The translations under genes were made by a program, and so were the position numbers. Below, one piece after another: positions 44,711 through 54,657 of a stretch of DNA of 64,000 bases. The DNA lies in NCBI RefSeq assembly GCF_900099905.1, contig NZ_FNEE01000003.1, positions 359,369-423,368 on the forward strand, in the 5' to 3' direction. The stretch comes from Mesorhizobium muleiense (GTDB taxonomy: Bacteria > Pseudomonadota > Alphaproteobacteria > Rhizobiales > Rhizobiaceae). Numbering within the stretch: the stretch's first letter is position 1; each line of letters opens with the position of its first letter. The notes under the pieces were generated by a model, which ran no database searches, had not been told where the DNA came from, and was given only the letters and a program-made list of their open reading frames with translations.

Positions 44711-45106
44711 GCCGAAAAGCCCTTCCCGTCGGGAAGTTCGTCAGATCGGCGATGTCGAGATGCCCATGCGGGGACGGCGTGGCGAGAGGCTGCGGTGGTC
44801 GGGAATCAGATGTCGCGGGTGGCAAAACGCGACAGCGGTTCAGCAGTGCCAAACCGGTCTCGAACCGCCGCCCTGAGGAACACATGATATGAAACAGACG
44901 CTGCGAATGCGGCGCCATGCATTGTGTCGGGGGAGTTGACGAGACCGGCGGTTACGTAGGCAAAGTGAAGCTCGAAATTGTGTCGGGACGAAACTTCAAG
45001 CCGCGCGGTGTCAAGCCGGCAAGCCTCTTCCTTGACCGATGCTACCGCCGGTGGAACACTTCCGCTACAATTGAACCGATCAACGTTTCAAGCAAAGATC
45101 CCGGTC
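44711..45106 (+). other. Divergent intergenic region with a palindrome, no gene
   Basis: A 396-base region between the DUF1062 gene and the LysE-family gene. It contains a 15-base palindrome (CTTCCCG-T-CGGGAAG, 44722-44736) close to the DUF1062 start, and two copies of ATTGTGTCGGG (about 44920 and 44979). Several open frames cross it, none convincing. Confidence 0.45.
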
Positions 45107-45721
45107 ATGCACGTCACCTCGCTTTTGATCTTCGCCGCCGCCCTTTTCGTCGCCGCGGGCTCGCCCGGCCCGTCGATTGCCGCCCTGGTGGCGCGGGTTA
45201 TCGCAAAGGGCTTTCGCGACGTGTTTCCATTCCTGCTCGCCATGTGGATCGGCGAGGCCATCTGGCTGTCGCTGGCGGTGTTCGGGCTGGCGGTGGTGGC
45301 GCAGACCTTCCATCTCGCCTTCGTTGTGCTGAAATGGGTCGGCGTCGCCTATCTCGCCTACCTCGCCTGGAAGATGTGGACGGCCCCGGTCGAGGCGCGC
45401 GAAGGCGAGATGCCGCGCGAGGAGTCGGCCGTCAAACTGTTCTTTGCCGGCATGGCGGTGACGCTCGGCAATCCCAAGATCATGATGTTCTACCTGGCGC
45501 TGCTGCCGACCATCATCGATCTCGCCTCGGTGACGGTCGTCGGCTGGATCGAGCTGACGCTGACCATGGCCGTGGTTCTGGTCGCCATCGATCTGGCCTG
45601 GGTGCTGGCGGCAGCGCAGGCGCGAAAACTCTTGAAGAGCAGGCGGGCGATGAAGATCGCCAACCGCGTCAGCGCCACCACCATGGCCGGTGCCGCGGCG
45701 GCGATTGCGGCTCGATCCTGA
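45107..45721 (+). CDS. LysE family exporter
   Basis: A 204-residue membrane protein with about six hydrophobic segments. The LysE/RhtB hallmark is SPGPSIAALVARVIAKGFRD at about residues 20-39, followed by VGVAYLAYLAWKMW and a conserved GNPKIMMFYLALLP. The family exports amino acids or related compounds. The ATG at 45107 is preferred to the longer frame from 44978, whose extension is polar and lacks the hydrophobic start typical of the family. Confidence 0.88.
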   Translation: MHVTSLLIFAAALFVAAGSPGPSIAALVARVIAKGFRDVFPFLLAMWIGEAIWLSLAVFGLAVVAQTFHLAFVVLKWVGVAYLAYLAWKMWTAPVEAREGEMPREESAVKLFFAGMAVTLGNPKIMMFYLALLPTIIDLASVTVVGWIELTLTMAVVLVAIDLAWVLAAAQARKLLKSRRAMKIANRVSATTMAGAAAAIAARS

Positions 45722-45730
45722 GCCGGTGCG

Positions 45731-46054
45731 TCAGCCCATTTCGATGATCGGCGCGATCTCGACGCTGAAACCCGGGTCCTTCAGGATAGGACAATCCTTG
45801 GCCTTGGCGACGGCATCGTCGATGTCGTTCGCTTCGATGATTGTGTAACCGGCGGTCGGATTGCTGCCGCCATTGTTCTCGACTTTGCCGCCGGGCAGCA
45901 CGGTCTTCGACATGCCGACCGGATTGCCACCGTCGACCACGGCCGAGCCAAGCTTGCCGTACCAGCCGTTCCAGGCATCCATCGCCGCTTGCCGTTCGGC
46001 CTCGTCGGTCGGCATCTTGCCGGAGCCGTGATAGACATAGAGAAATTTCGCCAT
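45731..46054 (-). CDS. YCII-domain protein
   Basis: A 107-residue protein of the YciI-like (YCII) family: MAKFLYVYHGSG at the start, DAWNGWYGKLG in the middle, and GYTIIEANDIDDAVAKAKDCP in the conserved C-terminal half. A strong ribosome site (GGAGGAG) fixes the start at 46054. The fold is ferredoxin-like, and some members carry a catalytic His-Asp pair. Function here is unknown. It is convergent with the LysE-family gene, nine bases away. Confidence 0.88.
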   Translation of the reverse strand: MAKFLYVYHGSGKMPTDEAERQAAMDAWNGWYGKLGSAVVDGGNPVGMSKTVLPGGKVENNGGSNPTAGYTIIEANDIDDAVAKAKDCPILKDPGFSVEIAPIIEMG

Positions 46055-46165
46055 GTTCTCCTCCGTTGATCTTCCGTTGATCGGCGGGCGTCGAACCGAC
46101 ATGCGGTCACGCCGCAGGGCGATCATCGGACCAAACCGAAAAACAAGCAACGAGAATGCGAATCA

Positions 46166-46399
46166 CTAATGTGAGGTCCGGTTGGCTCGCAACCGCCATG
46201 CTCTCACCGCGCCATCGCGTGGTATGTCGGTGAAGGCGCGCAGCTTCGTCTCATCGAAAGCGTAGGCCAAAAGCACGTTGGGAACGAGACCGAGCTTCTC
46301 CTCGCATTTGGCGAAATAGGCTTTCGTCGCTTCGCTCAGTTCCGCAGGCACGAGGTCAAGTGCGATGATTTTGTCTTTTATGGCGGATTTTCTCCTCAT
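46166..46399 (-). pseudogene. Truncated peroxidase-related (AhpD-like) gene
   Basis: The first 55 or so residues (IIALDLVPAELSEATKAYFAKCEEKLGLVPNVLLAYAFDETKLRAFTD in pieces) fit the N-terminus of the peroxidase-related family of AhpD-fold proteins. After AFTD the similarity stops: the frame continues with about 20 unrelated residues and ends. The catalytic region that should follow (the CxxC-type segment) is missing on this strand, so the gene is a 3'-truncated remnant. The junction is at about 46225. Confidence 0.6.
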
Positions 46400-46517
46400 T
46401 TTCGGTGACCCACCGGCGAATCCCGACATTTCGTCGCAAGCGGTCAAACCTTTGTCGCCAAATATCGGTCATCTGCTACCATAGTCGCAAAACATATGAC
46501 GGGAGGGATTTAGCGAC

Positions 46518-49500
46518 ATGGCCGGCCTGAAATCTGCAAGCCAGTTGAAAAAGATAAGCACGGCCAAGGGCAGCGAGAAACCCGGCAGGCTTGCCGATTA
46601 CCTGCTGGCCCGTGCGCCGGCCGAAGATGTCGCCGCCTATGAGGTCACCGCCCTCGAACGCGCCGCCGATCTCGCCGGACGCGCCGTCGCCAGGCACAAG
46701 AAGGGCGATTGTGTCGTCGCCATAGAGGTTGATTCCGGTGTCGTGCGCCAGGGCAGGCCGATGACGGTGATCACCGTCGTCAACGACAACATGCCGTTCC
46801 TGTTCGATTCCATCCTCGGCGAGATCACCGAGAGCGCTGGCGAACCGCTGCTGGTTACCCATCCGGTCATCGTCGTCAGGCACGGCAAGAGCGGTGTCGA
46901 CGAAATCCTCGGCGATGGCGGCTTTGTCAAGGGCGATCACAGTCATGAACGGCTGAGCGTCATCCACGTCCATATCGGCCGTGTTTCGTCCGAGCAGGCC
47001 GAGGCATTGGCTGACCGGCTGAAGAAAATATTGGGCCAGGTGCGCGCCGCCGTCACCGACTGGAAGCCGATGCTGGCCCGCCTCGACCAGGCAATCTCCG
47101 AGTTCCGCTACGCTCCGGTGCCGCTCGACAAGGCCAACGTCGCTCAGGCGATCGCCTTCCTCGAATGGCTGCGCGACGACAATTTCACCTTCCTCGGCAT
47201 GCGCGAGTTCAAATATACCGGCGGCGAGAAGAGCGGCACCCTGGAGCGCACCGAAAAGCCCGGCCTCGGCATCCTCTCCGATCCCGACGTGCTGGTGCTG
47301 CGGCGCGGCACCGAAGCGGTGTCGACGACGCCGGAAATCCGCGCCTTCCTGCACGGGCCGGAGCCGCTGATCGTCACCAAGGCCAACGCCAAATCGACCG
47401 TGCATCGCCGCATCTACCTCGATTACATCGGCGTCAAGACCTACACCGCCAAGGGCGTGCTTGCCGGCGAGTTGCGCATCGTCGGCCTGTTCACCTCGAC
47501 CGCCTACACGCGCTCGGTGATGAAGATCCCTTATCTCAGGTCGAAAGCCGAAACCATCATCGCCAAATCCGGTTTCAACCCTGAAGATCACTCCGGCAAG
47601 GCACTGATCAACGTGCTGGAGAGCTATCCGCGCGACGAGCTGTTCCAGGTTCCGGTGCCGATCCTGCGCAAGCACGCCGAAGCCATTCTGGGGTTGATCG
47701 AGCGGCCGCGCGTCAGAGCGCTGGTGCGCGCCGATCAGTTCGACCGCTTCGTCTCGGTCCTCGTCTTCGTGCCGCGCGACCGCTACGACAGCGTCGTTCG
47801 CGAAAAGATCGGCACCTATCTGAAGACGGTGTTCCAGGGCCGGCTTTCGGCCTACTACCCGGCCTTTCCGGAAGGCGGGCTGGCGCGCGTCCATTTCATC
47901 ATCGGCCGTTCCGGCGGCAAGACGCCGAAGGTCGACCAGACGACGATCGAGGCGGCGATCCGCGCCATCGTGCGGACCTGGGACGACATTCTGCGCGAGA
48001 CCGCCGAAGAGACCGGCGCCGACGCGGCGCTCACCGCGATCGCCTCGCGCTTCTCGGGAAGCTATCGCGACAGCTTCTCGCCGGCGGAGGCGTTGGCCGA
48101 TGCCGGGCGCATCGCCAGGATCAGCGCGGCCAATCCGATCGCCATCGACTACTATCGTCATGCCAACCAGGAACCGCATCAGGCGGCGCTGAAGATTTAT
48201 CACCATGGCAGCCCGGTGGCGTTGTCGCGGCGGGTGCCGGTGCTGGAGAACATCGGTTTCCGCGTTATCAGCGAGCGCACCTTCGAGGTCGGCGACGAGG
48301 CTTCCGGCATGATCGATAGTGATCAGCCGGGCATGGTCTTCATCCACGACATGGAGCTTGAAAACAGCTACGGCAGGCCAATCGACCTAGGTGATCGCGG
48401 CGCGCTGTTCGAGGATGCGTTCCTTTCCGTCTGGCGCGGCGACATCGACAATGACGGCTATAACGGCCTTGCCCAGACCGCTGGCCTGTGGTCGAGCGAG
48501 ATTTCTATCCTGCGCGCCTATGGCCGCTATCTGCAGCAGGCCGGCATTCCGCAGAGCCAGGACTTCATTGCCGCCGCGCTCAACCGCTATCCGGAGATCG
48601 CGCGTGGCCTGCATGAGCTGTTCGTCGCCCGCCTCGGACCGACAGCGCAGACGGAAGGGGCGGTCGCGGCCAGGCACCTCAAGGCCAAGATCAGGGATGC
48701 GCTGGAAGAGGTTCCCAACATCGACGACGACACCATCATCCGTCGCTACCTCAACCTGATCGAAGCCTCGCTGCGCACCAATCATTTCGTTCCCGATCTG
48801 AAGGAGAAGGGCCAGTCGCTGGCGATCAAGCTCGATTCGCAAGCGGTCGACGGCCTGCCGGCGCCGCGGCCATGGCGGGAAATCTTCGTCTACGGCTCCG
48901 AGGTCGAGGGCGTGCATCTGCGCTTCGGCCCGGTCGCCCGCGGCGGCCTGCGCTGGTCGGACCGCGCCCAGGACTACCGCACCGAGGTGCTCGGTTTGGT
49001 CAAGGCGCAGCAGGTCAAGAATGCCGTGATCGTGCCGGTTGGCGCCAAGGGCGGTTTCTATCCGAAGAAGCTGCCGATGGGCGCCGGCCGCGACGCCATC
49101 TTCGAAGCCGGCGCGTCCGCCTACAAGAATTACGTCTCCAGCCTGTTGTCGATCACCGACAATATTGGCCTCGACGGCGTCATTCCGCCGGCCGGTGTGA
49201 TCAGGCGTGACCAGGACGATCCCTATTTCGTCGTCGCCGCCGACAAGGGCACGGCGACCTTCTCCGACACCGCCAATGCCATCAGCGAGAAGCATGGCTT
49301 CTGGCTCGACGACGCCTTCGCCAGCGGCGGCTCGGCCGGCTACGACCACAAGAAGATGGGCATCACCGCCAAGGGCGCCTGGGAAGCAGTCAAGCGGCAT
49401 TTCCGCGAGATGAACCGCGATATCCAGACCACACCCTTCACCGTTGTCGGCGTCGGCGACATGTCGGGCGACGTGTTCGGCAACGGCATGCTCCTGTCCG

Positions 49501-51326
49501 AGCAGACCCGGCTGATCGCCGCCTTCGACCATCGTGACATCTTCATCGATCCCGCTCCCGACATGGCGGTTTCGATGGCCGAGCGCCGGCGCATGTTCGC
49601 CCTCGCCCGTTCGAGCTGGCAGGACTACGACAAGACAAAACTGTCCGAAGGCGGCATCATCGTCTCGCGCAGCCAGAAATCGATCACCCTGCCGCCGGCC
49701 GCGGCCGCGGCAATCGGCCTCGGCAAGACGACCGCCTCGCCGGTCGAGATCATGAGCGCCATCCTCAAGGCGCCGGTCGACCTTTTGTGGTTCGGCGGCA
49801 TCGGCACCTATCTCAGGGCATCGACGGAAACCAACCAGGACGCTGGCGATCGCGCCAACGATGCCATTCGGGTGACTGCGCTCGAAGTGCGCGCCAAGGT
49901 CATCGGCGAGGGCGCCAATCTCGGCGCGACGCAGCGGGCCCGCATCGAGTTCGGGCTGAATGGCGGGCGCTGCAATTCCGACGCCATCGACAATTCGGGC
50001 GGCGTCAACTGCTCCGACGTCGAGGTCAACATCAAGATCGCGCTGGCTTCCGCCATGCGCAAGGGGGCGCTGACCCGCCCAGCGCGCAACAAGCTTCTCG
50101 CCGAAATGACCGACGAGGTGAGCGCGCTGGTGCTGTCCAACAATTACGAGCAGACGCTGGCGTTGTCCCTTGCCCGCAAGCGCGGCCTTGCCGATATCGC
50201 CCATCAGAGCCGTTTCATGGCAGCGCTCGAGGCGCGCGGCCTGCTCGACCGCAATGTCGAAGCTCTGCCGTCGCCGGCAGCCCTTGCCGAGCGCGAGACG
50301 CGCGGCGAGCCGCTGACCAGGGCCGAGCTCGGCGTGCTCCTGGCCTACGCCAAGATCGTGCTGTTTTCCGACATCGTCGCCAGCGACGTGCCGGACGATC
50401 CGCATTTCGACCGTGACCTGATGGGCTATTTTCCGGACCGTATGACGAAGAAATTCGCGGCCGAAATCCATGGCCATCGCCTGCGCCGCGAAATCATCGC
50501 CCGTGTCGTCGCCAACGATCTGGTCAATCGCGGCGGCCCCCCCTTCGTCAACAGGCTGCAGGAAGCAACCGGCCGCAGCACGGCCGACGTGGTCCGGACC
50601 TTCGCTGTGGTGCGCGACGGCTTTGGCTTGCCGGCGCTCTATCGCCAGATCGACGCGCTCGACAACCAGATCGACGGACAGGTGCAGCTCGACCTGTATC
50701 AGGCGGTCAGCCGCCTCACCTATGTCGCCAGCGGCTGGTATCTCAAGAACGATGCCAGCACCGCTCCGCTCGGCCAACGGATCGCCGAATTGCAGAACGC
50801 CCGCAAGGCACTGGAGCCGAAGCTCACTTCGCTGCTTCCGGCGTTCTCGCGCGAGCGGATAGAGGAGCGACGGCATGGTCTGGCCAAGGGCGGCGCACCC
50901 GAACAGCTGGCAGAACATCTGGCGCTGACCGACGTGGCCGGCGTCGTGCCTGACATCGCGCTGACGGCCCGAACGGCGAATGCCGACATCATCGCCGCCG
51001 CGAAGGCGTTTTTCGCGGTCAGCGATGCCTTCCGCATTCCGCGCGTCGAGGATGCGGCGCGCTCGATCGCGCCGTCCGACTACTACGATCAATTGGCGCT
51101 TTTCCGCGCCACCGACACGATCGGCGCAGCCAGGCGCGGCATCGCCGTGGCGGCGCTCACCGGCCATGCCGGGGCGGCGGACCCGGTGGCGGCATGGCTG
51201 GAGGCCGGCGGCGAGAGGGTCGGGCGCATCCGCGAGCGGCTGCAGGCGCTGACCGAGGGCGGCGACATCACCGTGTCGCGGCTATCGGTGGCATCGGGGC
51301 TGATCAGCGACCTGACGGCGCTGTGA
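46518..51326 (+). CDS. NAD-specific glutamate dehydrogenase, large (about 180 kDa) class
   Basis: A 1602-residue enzyme that deaminates glutamate to 2-oxoglutarate with NAD+. Length and layout match the large bacterial class: a long N-terminal regulatory region with ACT-like parts (about 1-700), then the catalytic core. The core contains ARGGLRWSDRAQDYRTEVLGLVKAQQVKNAVIVPVGAKGGF in pieces (about 810-860, glutamate-binding Lys region) and VGVGDMSGDVFGNGMLLS (nucleotide-binding, about 975-992). A long helical C-terminal domain follows. GGGAGG precedes the ATG. It stands alone and is intact. Very long open frames on the opposite strand are artefacts of codon bias. Confidence 0.95.
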   Translation: MAGLKSASQLKKISTAKGSEKPGRLADYLLARAPAEDVAAYEVTALERAADLAGRAVARHKKGDCVVAIEVDSGVVRQGRPMTVITVVNDNMPFLFDSILGEITESAGEPLLVTHPVIVVRHGKSGVDEILGDGGFVKGDHSHERLSVIHVHIGRVSSEQAEALADRLKKILGQVRAAVTDWKPMLARLDQAISEFRYAPVPLDKANVAQAIAFLEWLRDDNFTFLGMREFKYTGGEKSGTLERTEKPGLGILSDPDVLVLRRGTEAVSTTPEIRAFLHGPEPLIVTKANAKSTVHRRIYLDYIGVKTYTAKGVLAGELRIVGLFTSTAYTRSVMKIPYLRSKAETIIAKSGFNPEDHSGKALINVLESYPRDELFQVPVPILRKHAEAILGLIERPRVRALVRADQFDRFVSVLVFVPRDRYDSVVREKIGTYLKTVFQGRLSAYYPAFPEGGLARVHFIIGRSGGKTPKVDQTTIEAAIRAIVRTWDDILRETAEETGADAALTAIASRFSGSYRDSFSPAEALADAGRIARISAANPIAIDYYRHANQEPHQAALKIYHHGSPVALSRRVPVLENIGFRVISERTFEVGDEASGMIDSDQPGMVFIHDMELENSYGRPIDLGDRGALFEDAFLSVWRGDIDNDGYNGLAQTAGLWSSEISILRAYGRYLQQAGIPQSQDFIAAALNRYPEIARGLHELFVARLGPTAQTEGAVAARHLKAKIRDALEEVPNIDDDTIIRRYLNLIEASLRTNHFVPDLKEKGQSLAIKLDSQAVDGLPAPRPWREIFVYGSEVEGVHLRFGPVARGGLRWSDRAQDYRTEVLGLVKAQQVKNAVIVPVGAKGGFYPKKLPMGAGRDAIFEAGASAYKNYVSSLLSITDNIGLDGVIPPAGVIRRDQDDPYFVVAADKGTATFSDTANAISEKHGFWLDDAFASGGSAGYDHKKMGITAKGAWEAVKRHFREMNRDIQTTPFTVVGVGDMSGDVFGNGMLLSEQTRLIAAFDHRDIFIDPAPDMAVSMAERRRMFALARSSWQDYDKTKLSEGGIIVSRSQKSITLPPAAAAAIGLGKTTASPVEIMSAILKAPVDLLWFGGIGTYLRASTETNQDAGDRANDAIRVTALEVRAKVIGEGANLGATQRARIEFGLNGGRCNSDAIDNSGGVNCSDVEVNIKIALASAMRKGALTRPARNKLLAEMTDEVSALVLSNNYEQTLALSLARKRGLADIAHQSRFMAALEARGLLDRNVEALPSPAALAERETRGEPLTRAELGVLLAYAKIVLFSDIVASDVPDDPHFDRDLMGYFPDRMTKKFAAEIHGHRLRREIIARVVANDLVNRGGPPFVNRLQEATGRSTADVVRTFAVVRDGFGLPALYRQIDALDNQIDGQVQLDLYQAVSRLTYVASGWYLKNDASTAPLGQRIAELQNARKALEPKLTSLLPAFSRERIEERRHGLAKGGAPEQLAEHLALTDVAGVVPDIALTARTANADIIAAAKAFFAVSDAFRIPRVEDAARSIAPSDYYDQLALFRATDTIGAARRGIAVAALTGHAGAADPVAAWLEAGGERVGRIRERLQALTEGGDITVSRLSVASGLISDLTAL

Positions 51327-51418
51327 GAAGTCTTCTACATCGCGCGCGATTGCCGGCAGGAACTGCGCTATAGAGCGAAACAGTTCCCCGCTTCGGGGCA
51401 CCGTTCGTGGGAGGGGAT

Positions 51419-52795
51419 ATGGCCGAAGTAGCAGTGCAGCGGGCGTCGGGACGCGGCATCTGGGGTTGGATGCTGTTCGACTGGGCAGCGCAGCCGCTCT
51501 TCACGGTTATCACCACTTTTATCTTCGGCCCCTATTTCGTCTCGCGCATGGCAAGCAATCCAGTCATGGGTCAGGCAGCCTGGGGCTATGGCATTGCCGC
51601 CGCGGGACTAGTCATAGCTGTTCTGTCGCCGATCCTCGGCTCGATCGCCGACCAAACTGGCCCTCGCAAACCTTGGATCGGCTTTTTCGCAGTGATCCAG
51701 ATAACTAGCCTGTGCATGCTGTGGTTCGCCGCCCCCGGTTCGAACGTTTTCCTGGTCGTGCTGTTTTTCTCGCTGGCTTCGGTAGCGGCGGAATTCTCGA
51801 CGGTGTTCAACGATTCGATGATGCCGCGTCTAATGCCGAAGAGTGAAATCGGCCGCATCTCCAACATCGCCATGGGCCTTGGCTATCTTGGCGGCATGAT
51901 CGCGCTGATCTTCGTGGTCTTGTTCATGGCCGGTTCGCCAGACACCGGCAAGACGATCCTCGGCCTCAGCCCCGTCCTTGGCCTCGACCCGCGACTCGGC
52001 GAAGACGCGCGGGCAAGCGGACCAATGTCAGCGGCGTGGTATCTCCTGTTCATCCTGCCGATGTTCTTCTTCACGCCCGATGCCATGAAAGGCATCCCCT
52101 TTCGGCCGGCGGTGCGGGAGGGCCTTTCGGAATTGAAGTCGACGCTGGCCGAAGTACGCAAGCGCAGCGGCATCTTCCGCTTTCTCGTCGCCCGCATGAT
52201 CTATCAGGACGGCGTCAATGCGCTTCTGGCGCTCGGCGGTACGTTCGCGGCGGCAATGTTTCTCTGGTCGATTCCCGAGATCGGCCTGTTCGGTATCATC
52301 CTCAATATCGTTGCCATCATCGGCTGTCTTGTTGCCGCCCGTCTCGACACGGTGCTCGGCTCCAAGGGTGTGGTCATGATCGCGCTTGTCATGTTGTCGG
52401 TCGCCACGATCGGCATCGTCTCGACCGGGCCAGGCTTCACGCTGTTCGGAGCGCTGCCGCTGTCCACCGCCGATTCGGGTGGCATGTTCGGCACGGCGGC
52501 GGAAAAGGCCTACATTCTTTACGGCTTGCTGATCGGACTAGCCTTCGGACCGGTCCAGGCGTCGTCACGCTCTTACATGGCGCGCAGCGTCACCCCAGCC
52601 GAGTCGGGCCGCTATTTCGGCCTCTATGCGCTGGCCGGACGGGCTACGAGTTTTCTCGCTCCATTCATGGTGGCGACCATCACCGCCGCCAGTGGATCGG
52701 CGCGCCTCGGCATGGCGGCTATCATCCTGTTCCTCGGCGTTGGCCTGGCGATCCTGGTCCGCACGCCGTATCCGGCGGACCAGCCGGCGGAGTAG
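51419..52795 (+). CDS. UMF1-type MFS transporter
   Basis: A 458-residue membrane protein with about eleven or twelve helices. The N-terminus RGIWGWMLFDWAAQPLFTVITTFIFGPYFVSRMA is the hallmark of the UMF1 (Atg22-like) MFS group, and SVAAEFSTVFNDSMMPRLMPKSEIGRIS follows in the second conserved block. The ATG at 51419 lies behind GGGAGGGG, which is preferred to the in-frame GTG at 51407 inside that site. The substrate is unknown; eukaryotic relatives export amino acids from vacuoles. Confidence 0.88.
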   Translation: MAEVAVQRASGRGIWGWMLFDWAAQPLFTVITTFIFGPYFVSRMASNPVMGQAAWGYGIAAAGLVIAVLSPILGSIADQTGPRKPWIGFFAVIQITSLCMLWFAAPGSNVFLVVLFFSLASVAAEFSTVFNDSMMPRLMPKSEIGRISNIAMGLGYLGGMIALIFVVLFMAGSPDTGKTILGLSPVLGLDPRLGEDARASGPMSAAWYLLFILPMFFFTPDAMKGIPFRPAVREGLSELKSTLAEVRKRSGIFRFLVARMIYQDGVNALLALGGTFAAAMFLWSIPEIGLFGIILNIVAIIGCLVAARLDTVLGSKGVVMIALVMLSVATIGIVSTGPGFTLFGALPLSTADSGGMFGTAAEKAYILYGLLIGLAFGPVQASSRSYMARSVTPAESGRYFGLYALAGRATSFLAPFMVATITAASGSARLGMAAIILFLGVGLAILVRTPYPADQPAE

Positions 52796-52799
52796 GAGC

Positions 52800-52942
52800 G
52801 CCTTTTCCTTCTTGTGGGAGAAGGTGTCGCCGAAGGCGACGGACGAGGGGTGCTCCAGCTGGCACCAAAAGCACTCCGTCCAGCACCCCTCAACCGTCTT
52901 GGCGCTGCGCGCCAATCCACCTTCACAAGAAGGGGAGAAGGC
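52800..52942. repeat. Palindromic intergenic repeat, relative of 23768-23910
   Basis: The ends are imperfectly complementary (GCCTTTTCCTTCTTGTGGGAGAAGG against CCTTCACAAGAAGGGGAGAAGGC). The centre shares CCAGCACCCCTCA and TTGGCGCTGCGCGCCAA with the repeat in the sugar operon. It lies between two convergent genes, right after the UMF1-type stop. Confidence 0.8.
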
Positions 52943-52950
52943 AAGAGGCG

Positions 52951-54567
52951 CTAATGCCTGAAATGCCTGACGCCAGTAAACACCATGGCGATGCCGTGGG
53001 CGTCGGCGGCGGCGATGACATCGTCGTCACGCATCGAGCCGCCCGGCTGGATGACCGCGGTGGCGCCGGCTTCGATCGCAGACAAAAGCCCGTCGGCGAA
53101 CGGGAAAAAGGCATCCGATGCGACGACAGAATTCTTGGTCAGCGGCTCGGCCAGGCCGGCTGCCTCGGCCGCGTCGAGCGCCTTGCGCGCGGCGATGCGC
53201 GAGGAATCGACGCGGCTCATCTGGCCGGCGCCGATGCCGACGGTGGCACCGTCCCTGACATAGACGATGGCGTTCGACTTGATGTGCTTTGCGACGCGGA
53301 AAGCGAATTTGAGATCGGCCATTTCGGCCGGCGTCGGCGCGCGCCGGGTCACGACTTTCAGGTCGAGGTCGTCGACCACCGCATTGTCGCGGCCCTGGAC
53401 GAGCAACCCGCCGGAAACGGATTTCACAGTGGAGCTGGCCGCGCGCGGATCGGGCAAGCCGCCGGTGACCAGCAAGCGCAGGTTCTTCTTGGCGGCGACG
53501 ATGCGGATTGCTTCGTCCGAGGCGCCCGGCGCGATGATGACCTCGGTGAAGGTTTTGACGATCTCTTCGGCTGCCTCGGCATCGAGGGTGCGGTTCATCG
53601 CGACAATGCCGCCAAAGGCCGACACCGGATCGCAGGCAAGCGCTTTGGCATAGGCCGCCTTCAGCGAAGCGCCCTCAGCGACGCCGCATGGGTTGGCGTG
53701 CTTGATGATGGCGACGGTGGCGGAGCGCGCCGGATCGAACTCGCCGACCAGTTCGAAGGCGGCGTCGGTGTCGTTGATGTTGTTGTAGGAAAGCTGCTTG
53801 CCTTGAAGCTGGCGCGCCGTCGCGACGCCCGGTCGCTTGTCGCCATCGACGTAGAAGCCGGCGCTCTGGTGCGGGTTCTCGCCGTAGCGCATCACCTGGT
53901 CGAGCCTGCCGCCGAAGGCGCGCCAGGTGGGATGCTCGATCTCCAGCGCTTCGGCGAACCAGCCGGAAATCGCCGCATCATAGGTCGCGGTGCGGGCGAA
54001 GGCCTTGGCCGCCAGCTTCTTGCGGAAATCCAGCGAGAGCGAGCCGAAATTCATCTCCAGCGCGTTGAGCACCGAGGCATAGTCCTCGGGATCGGTGACG
54101 ATGGCGACATAGGCGTGGTTCTTGGCGGCGGCGCGGATCATCGCCGGGCCGCCTATGTCGATGTTCTCGACGATCGACGCGTAAGCGGCGCCGGAGCGGC
54201 GGACATCCTCGAAAGGGTAGAGATTGGAGACGACGAGATCGATTGGCTCGATGCCATGATCGCGCATCGCCGCGACGTGTTCGGGATCGTCGCGCACGCC
54301 GAGCAACGCGCCATGCACGGACGGATGCAGGGTCTTGACGCGGCCGTCCATGATCTCGGGAAAGCCGGTGAGTTCGGAGACGTCGCGCACAGCCAAGCCT
54401 GCCTCGGCGATCGCCTTTGCCGTGCCGCCGGTGGAGACCAGCTCGACGCCGGCAGCGGCCAGCGCCCTGGCGAAATCGATGAGCCCGGTCTTGTCGAAAA
54501 CGGAAAGCAGCGCGCGACGAACGGGAACGAGGTCGGGCGCGGGAATGTTCTTGGCGGCGACGGCCAT
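52951..54567 (-). CDS. purH: Bifunctional AICAR transformylase/IMP cyclohydrolase
   Basis: A 538-residue enzyme for the last two steps of IMP synthesis. The N-terminal cyclohydrolase (MGS-like) domain starts [37 protein letters not shown] in pieces and includes DGRVKTLHP. The C-terminal transformylase domain holds the catalytic Lys-His in IIKHANPCG and a conserved NYNN-type segment as [13 protein letters not shown]. The ATG at 54567 is preferred to the longer frame from 54621. It is the last gene of the run htpX-rsmB-heparinase-purH. Confidence 0.96.
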   Translation of the reverse strand: MAVAAKNIPAPDLVPVRRALLSVFDKTGLIDFARALAAAGVELVSTGGTAKAIAEAGLAVRDVSELTGFPEIMDGRVKTLHPSVHGALLGVRDDPEHVAAMRDHGIEPIDLVVSNLYPFEDVRRSGAAYASIVENIDIGGPAMIRAAAKNHAYVAIVTDPEDYASVLNALEMNFGSLSLDFRKKLAAKAFARTATYDAAISGWFAEALEIEHPTWRAFGGRLDQVMRYGENPHQSAGFYVDGDKRPGVATARQLQGKQLSYNNINDTDAAFELVGEFDPARSATVAIIKHANPCGVAEGASLKAAYAKALACDPVSAFGGIVAMNRTLDAEAAEEIVKTFTEVIIAPGASDEAIRIVAAKKNLRLLVTGGLPDPRAASSTVKSVSGGLLVQGRDNAVVDDLDLKVVTRRAPTPAEMADLKFAFRVAKHIKSNAIVYVRDGATVGIGAGQMSRVDSSRIAARKALDAAEAAGLAEPLTKNSVVASDAFFPFADGLLSAIEAGATAVIQPGGSMRDDDVIAAADAHGIAMVFTGVRHFRH

Positions 54568-54657
54568 GGGCTGGCGGCCTTTCACGGCTGGTTGGGACAG
54601 TGTCCGCGCGCCGTAGCACATGAGGCCTGGAAATCAAACTGCGGGGCTACCGCAGTC

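Noticed and set aside
44917..45747. 276-codon frame overlapping the LysE-family gene
   Set aside because: Out-of-frame shadow of a gene with clear membrane-protein features.
46476..51167. Very long open frames (623 and 926 codons) on the strand opposite the glutamate dehydrogenase gene
   Set aside because: They mirror the codon phase of the real gene; third-position G/C bias removes stops. No ribosome site or family was seen.
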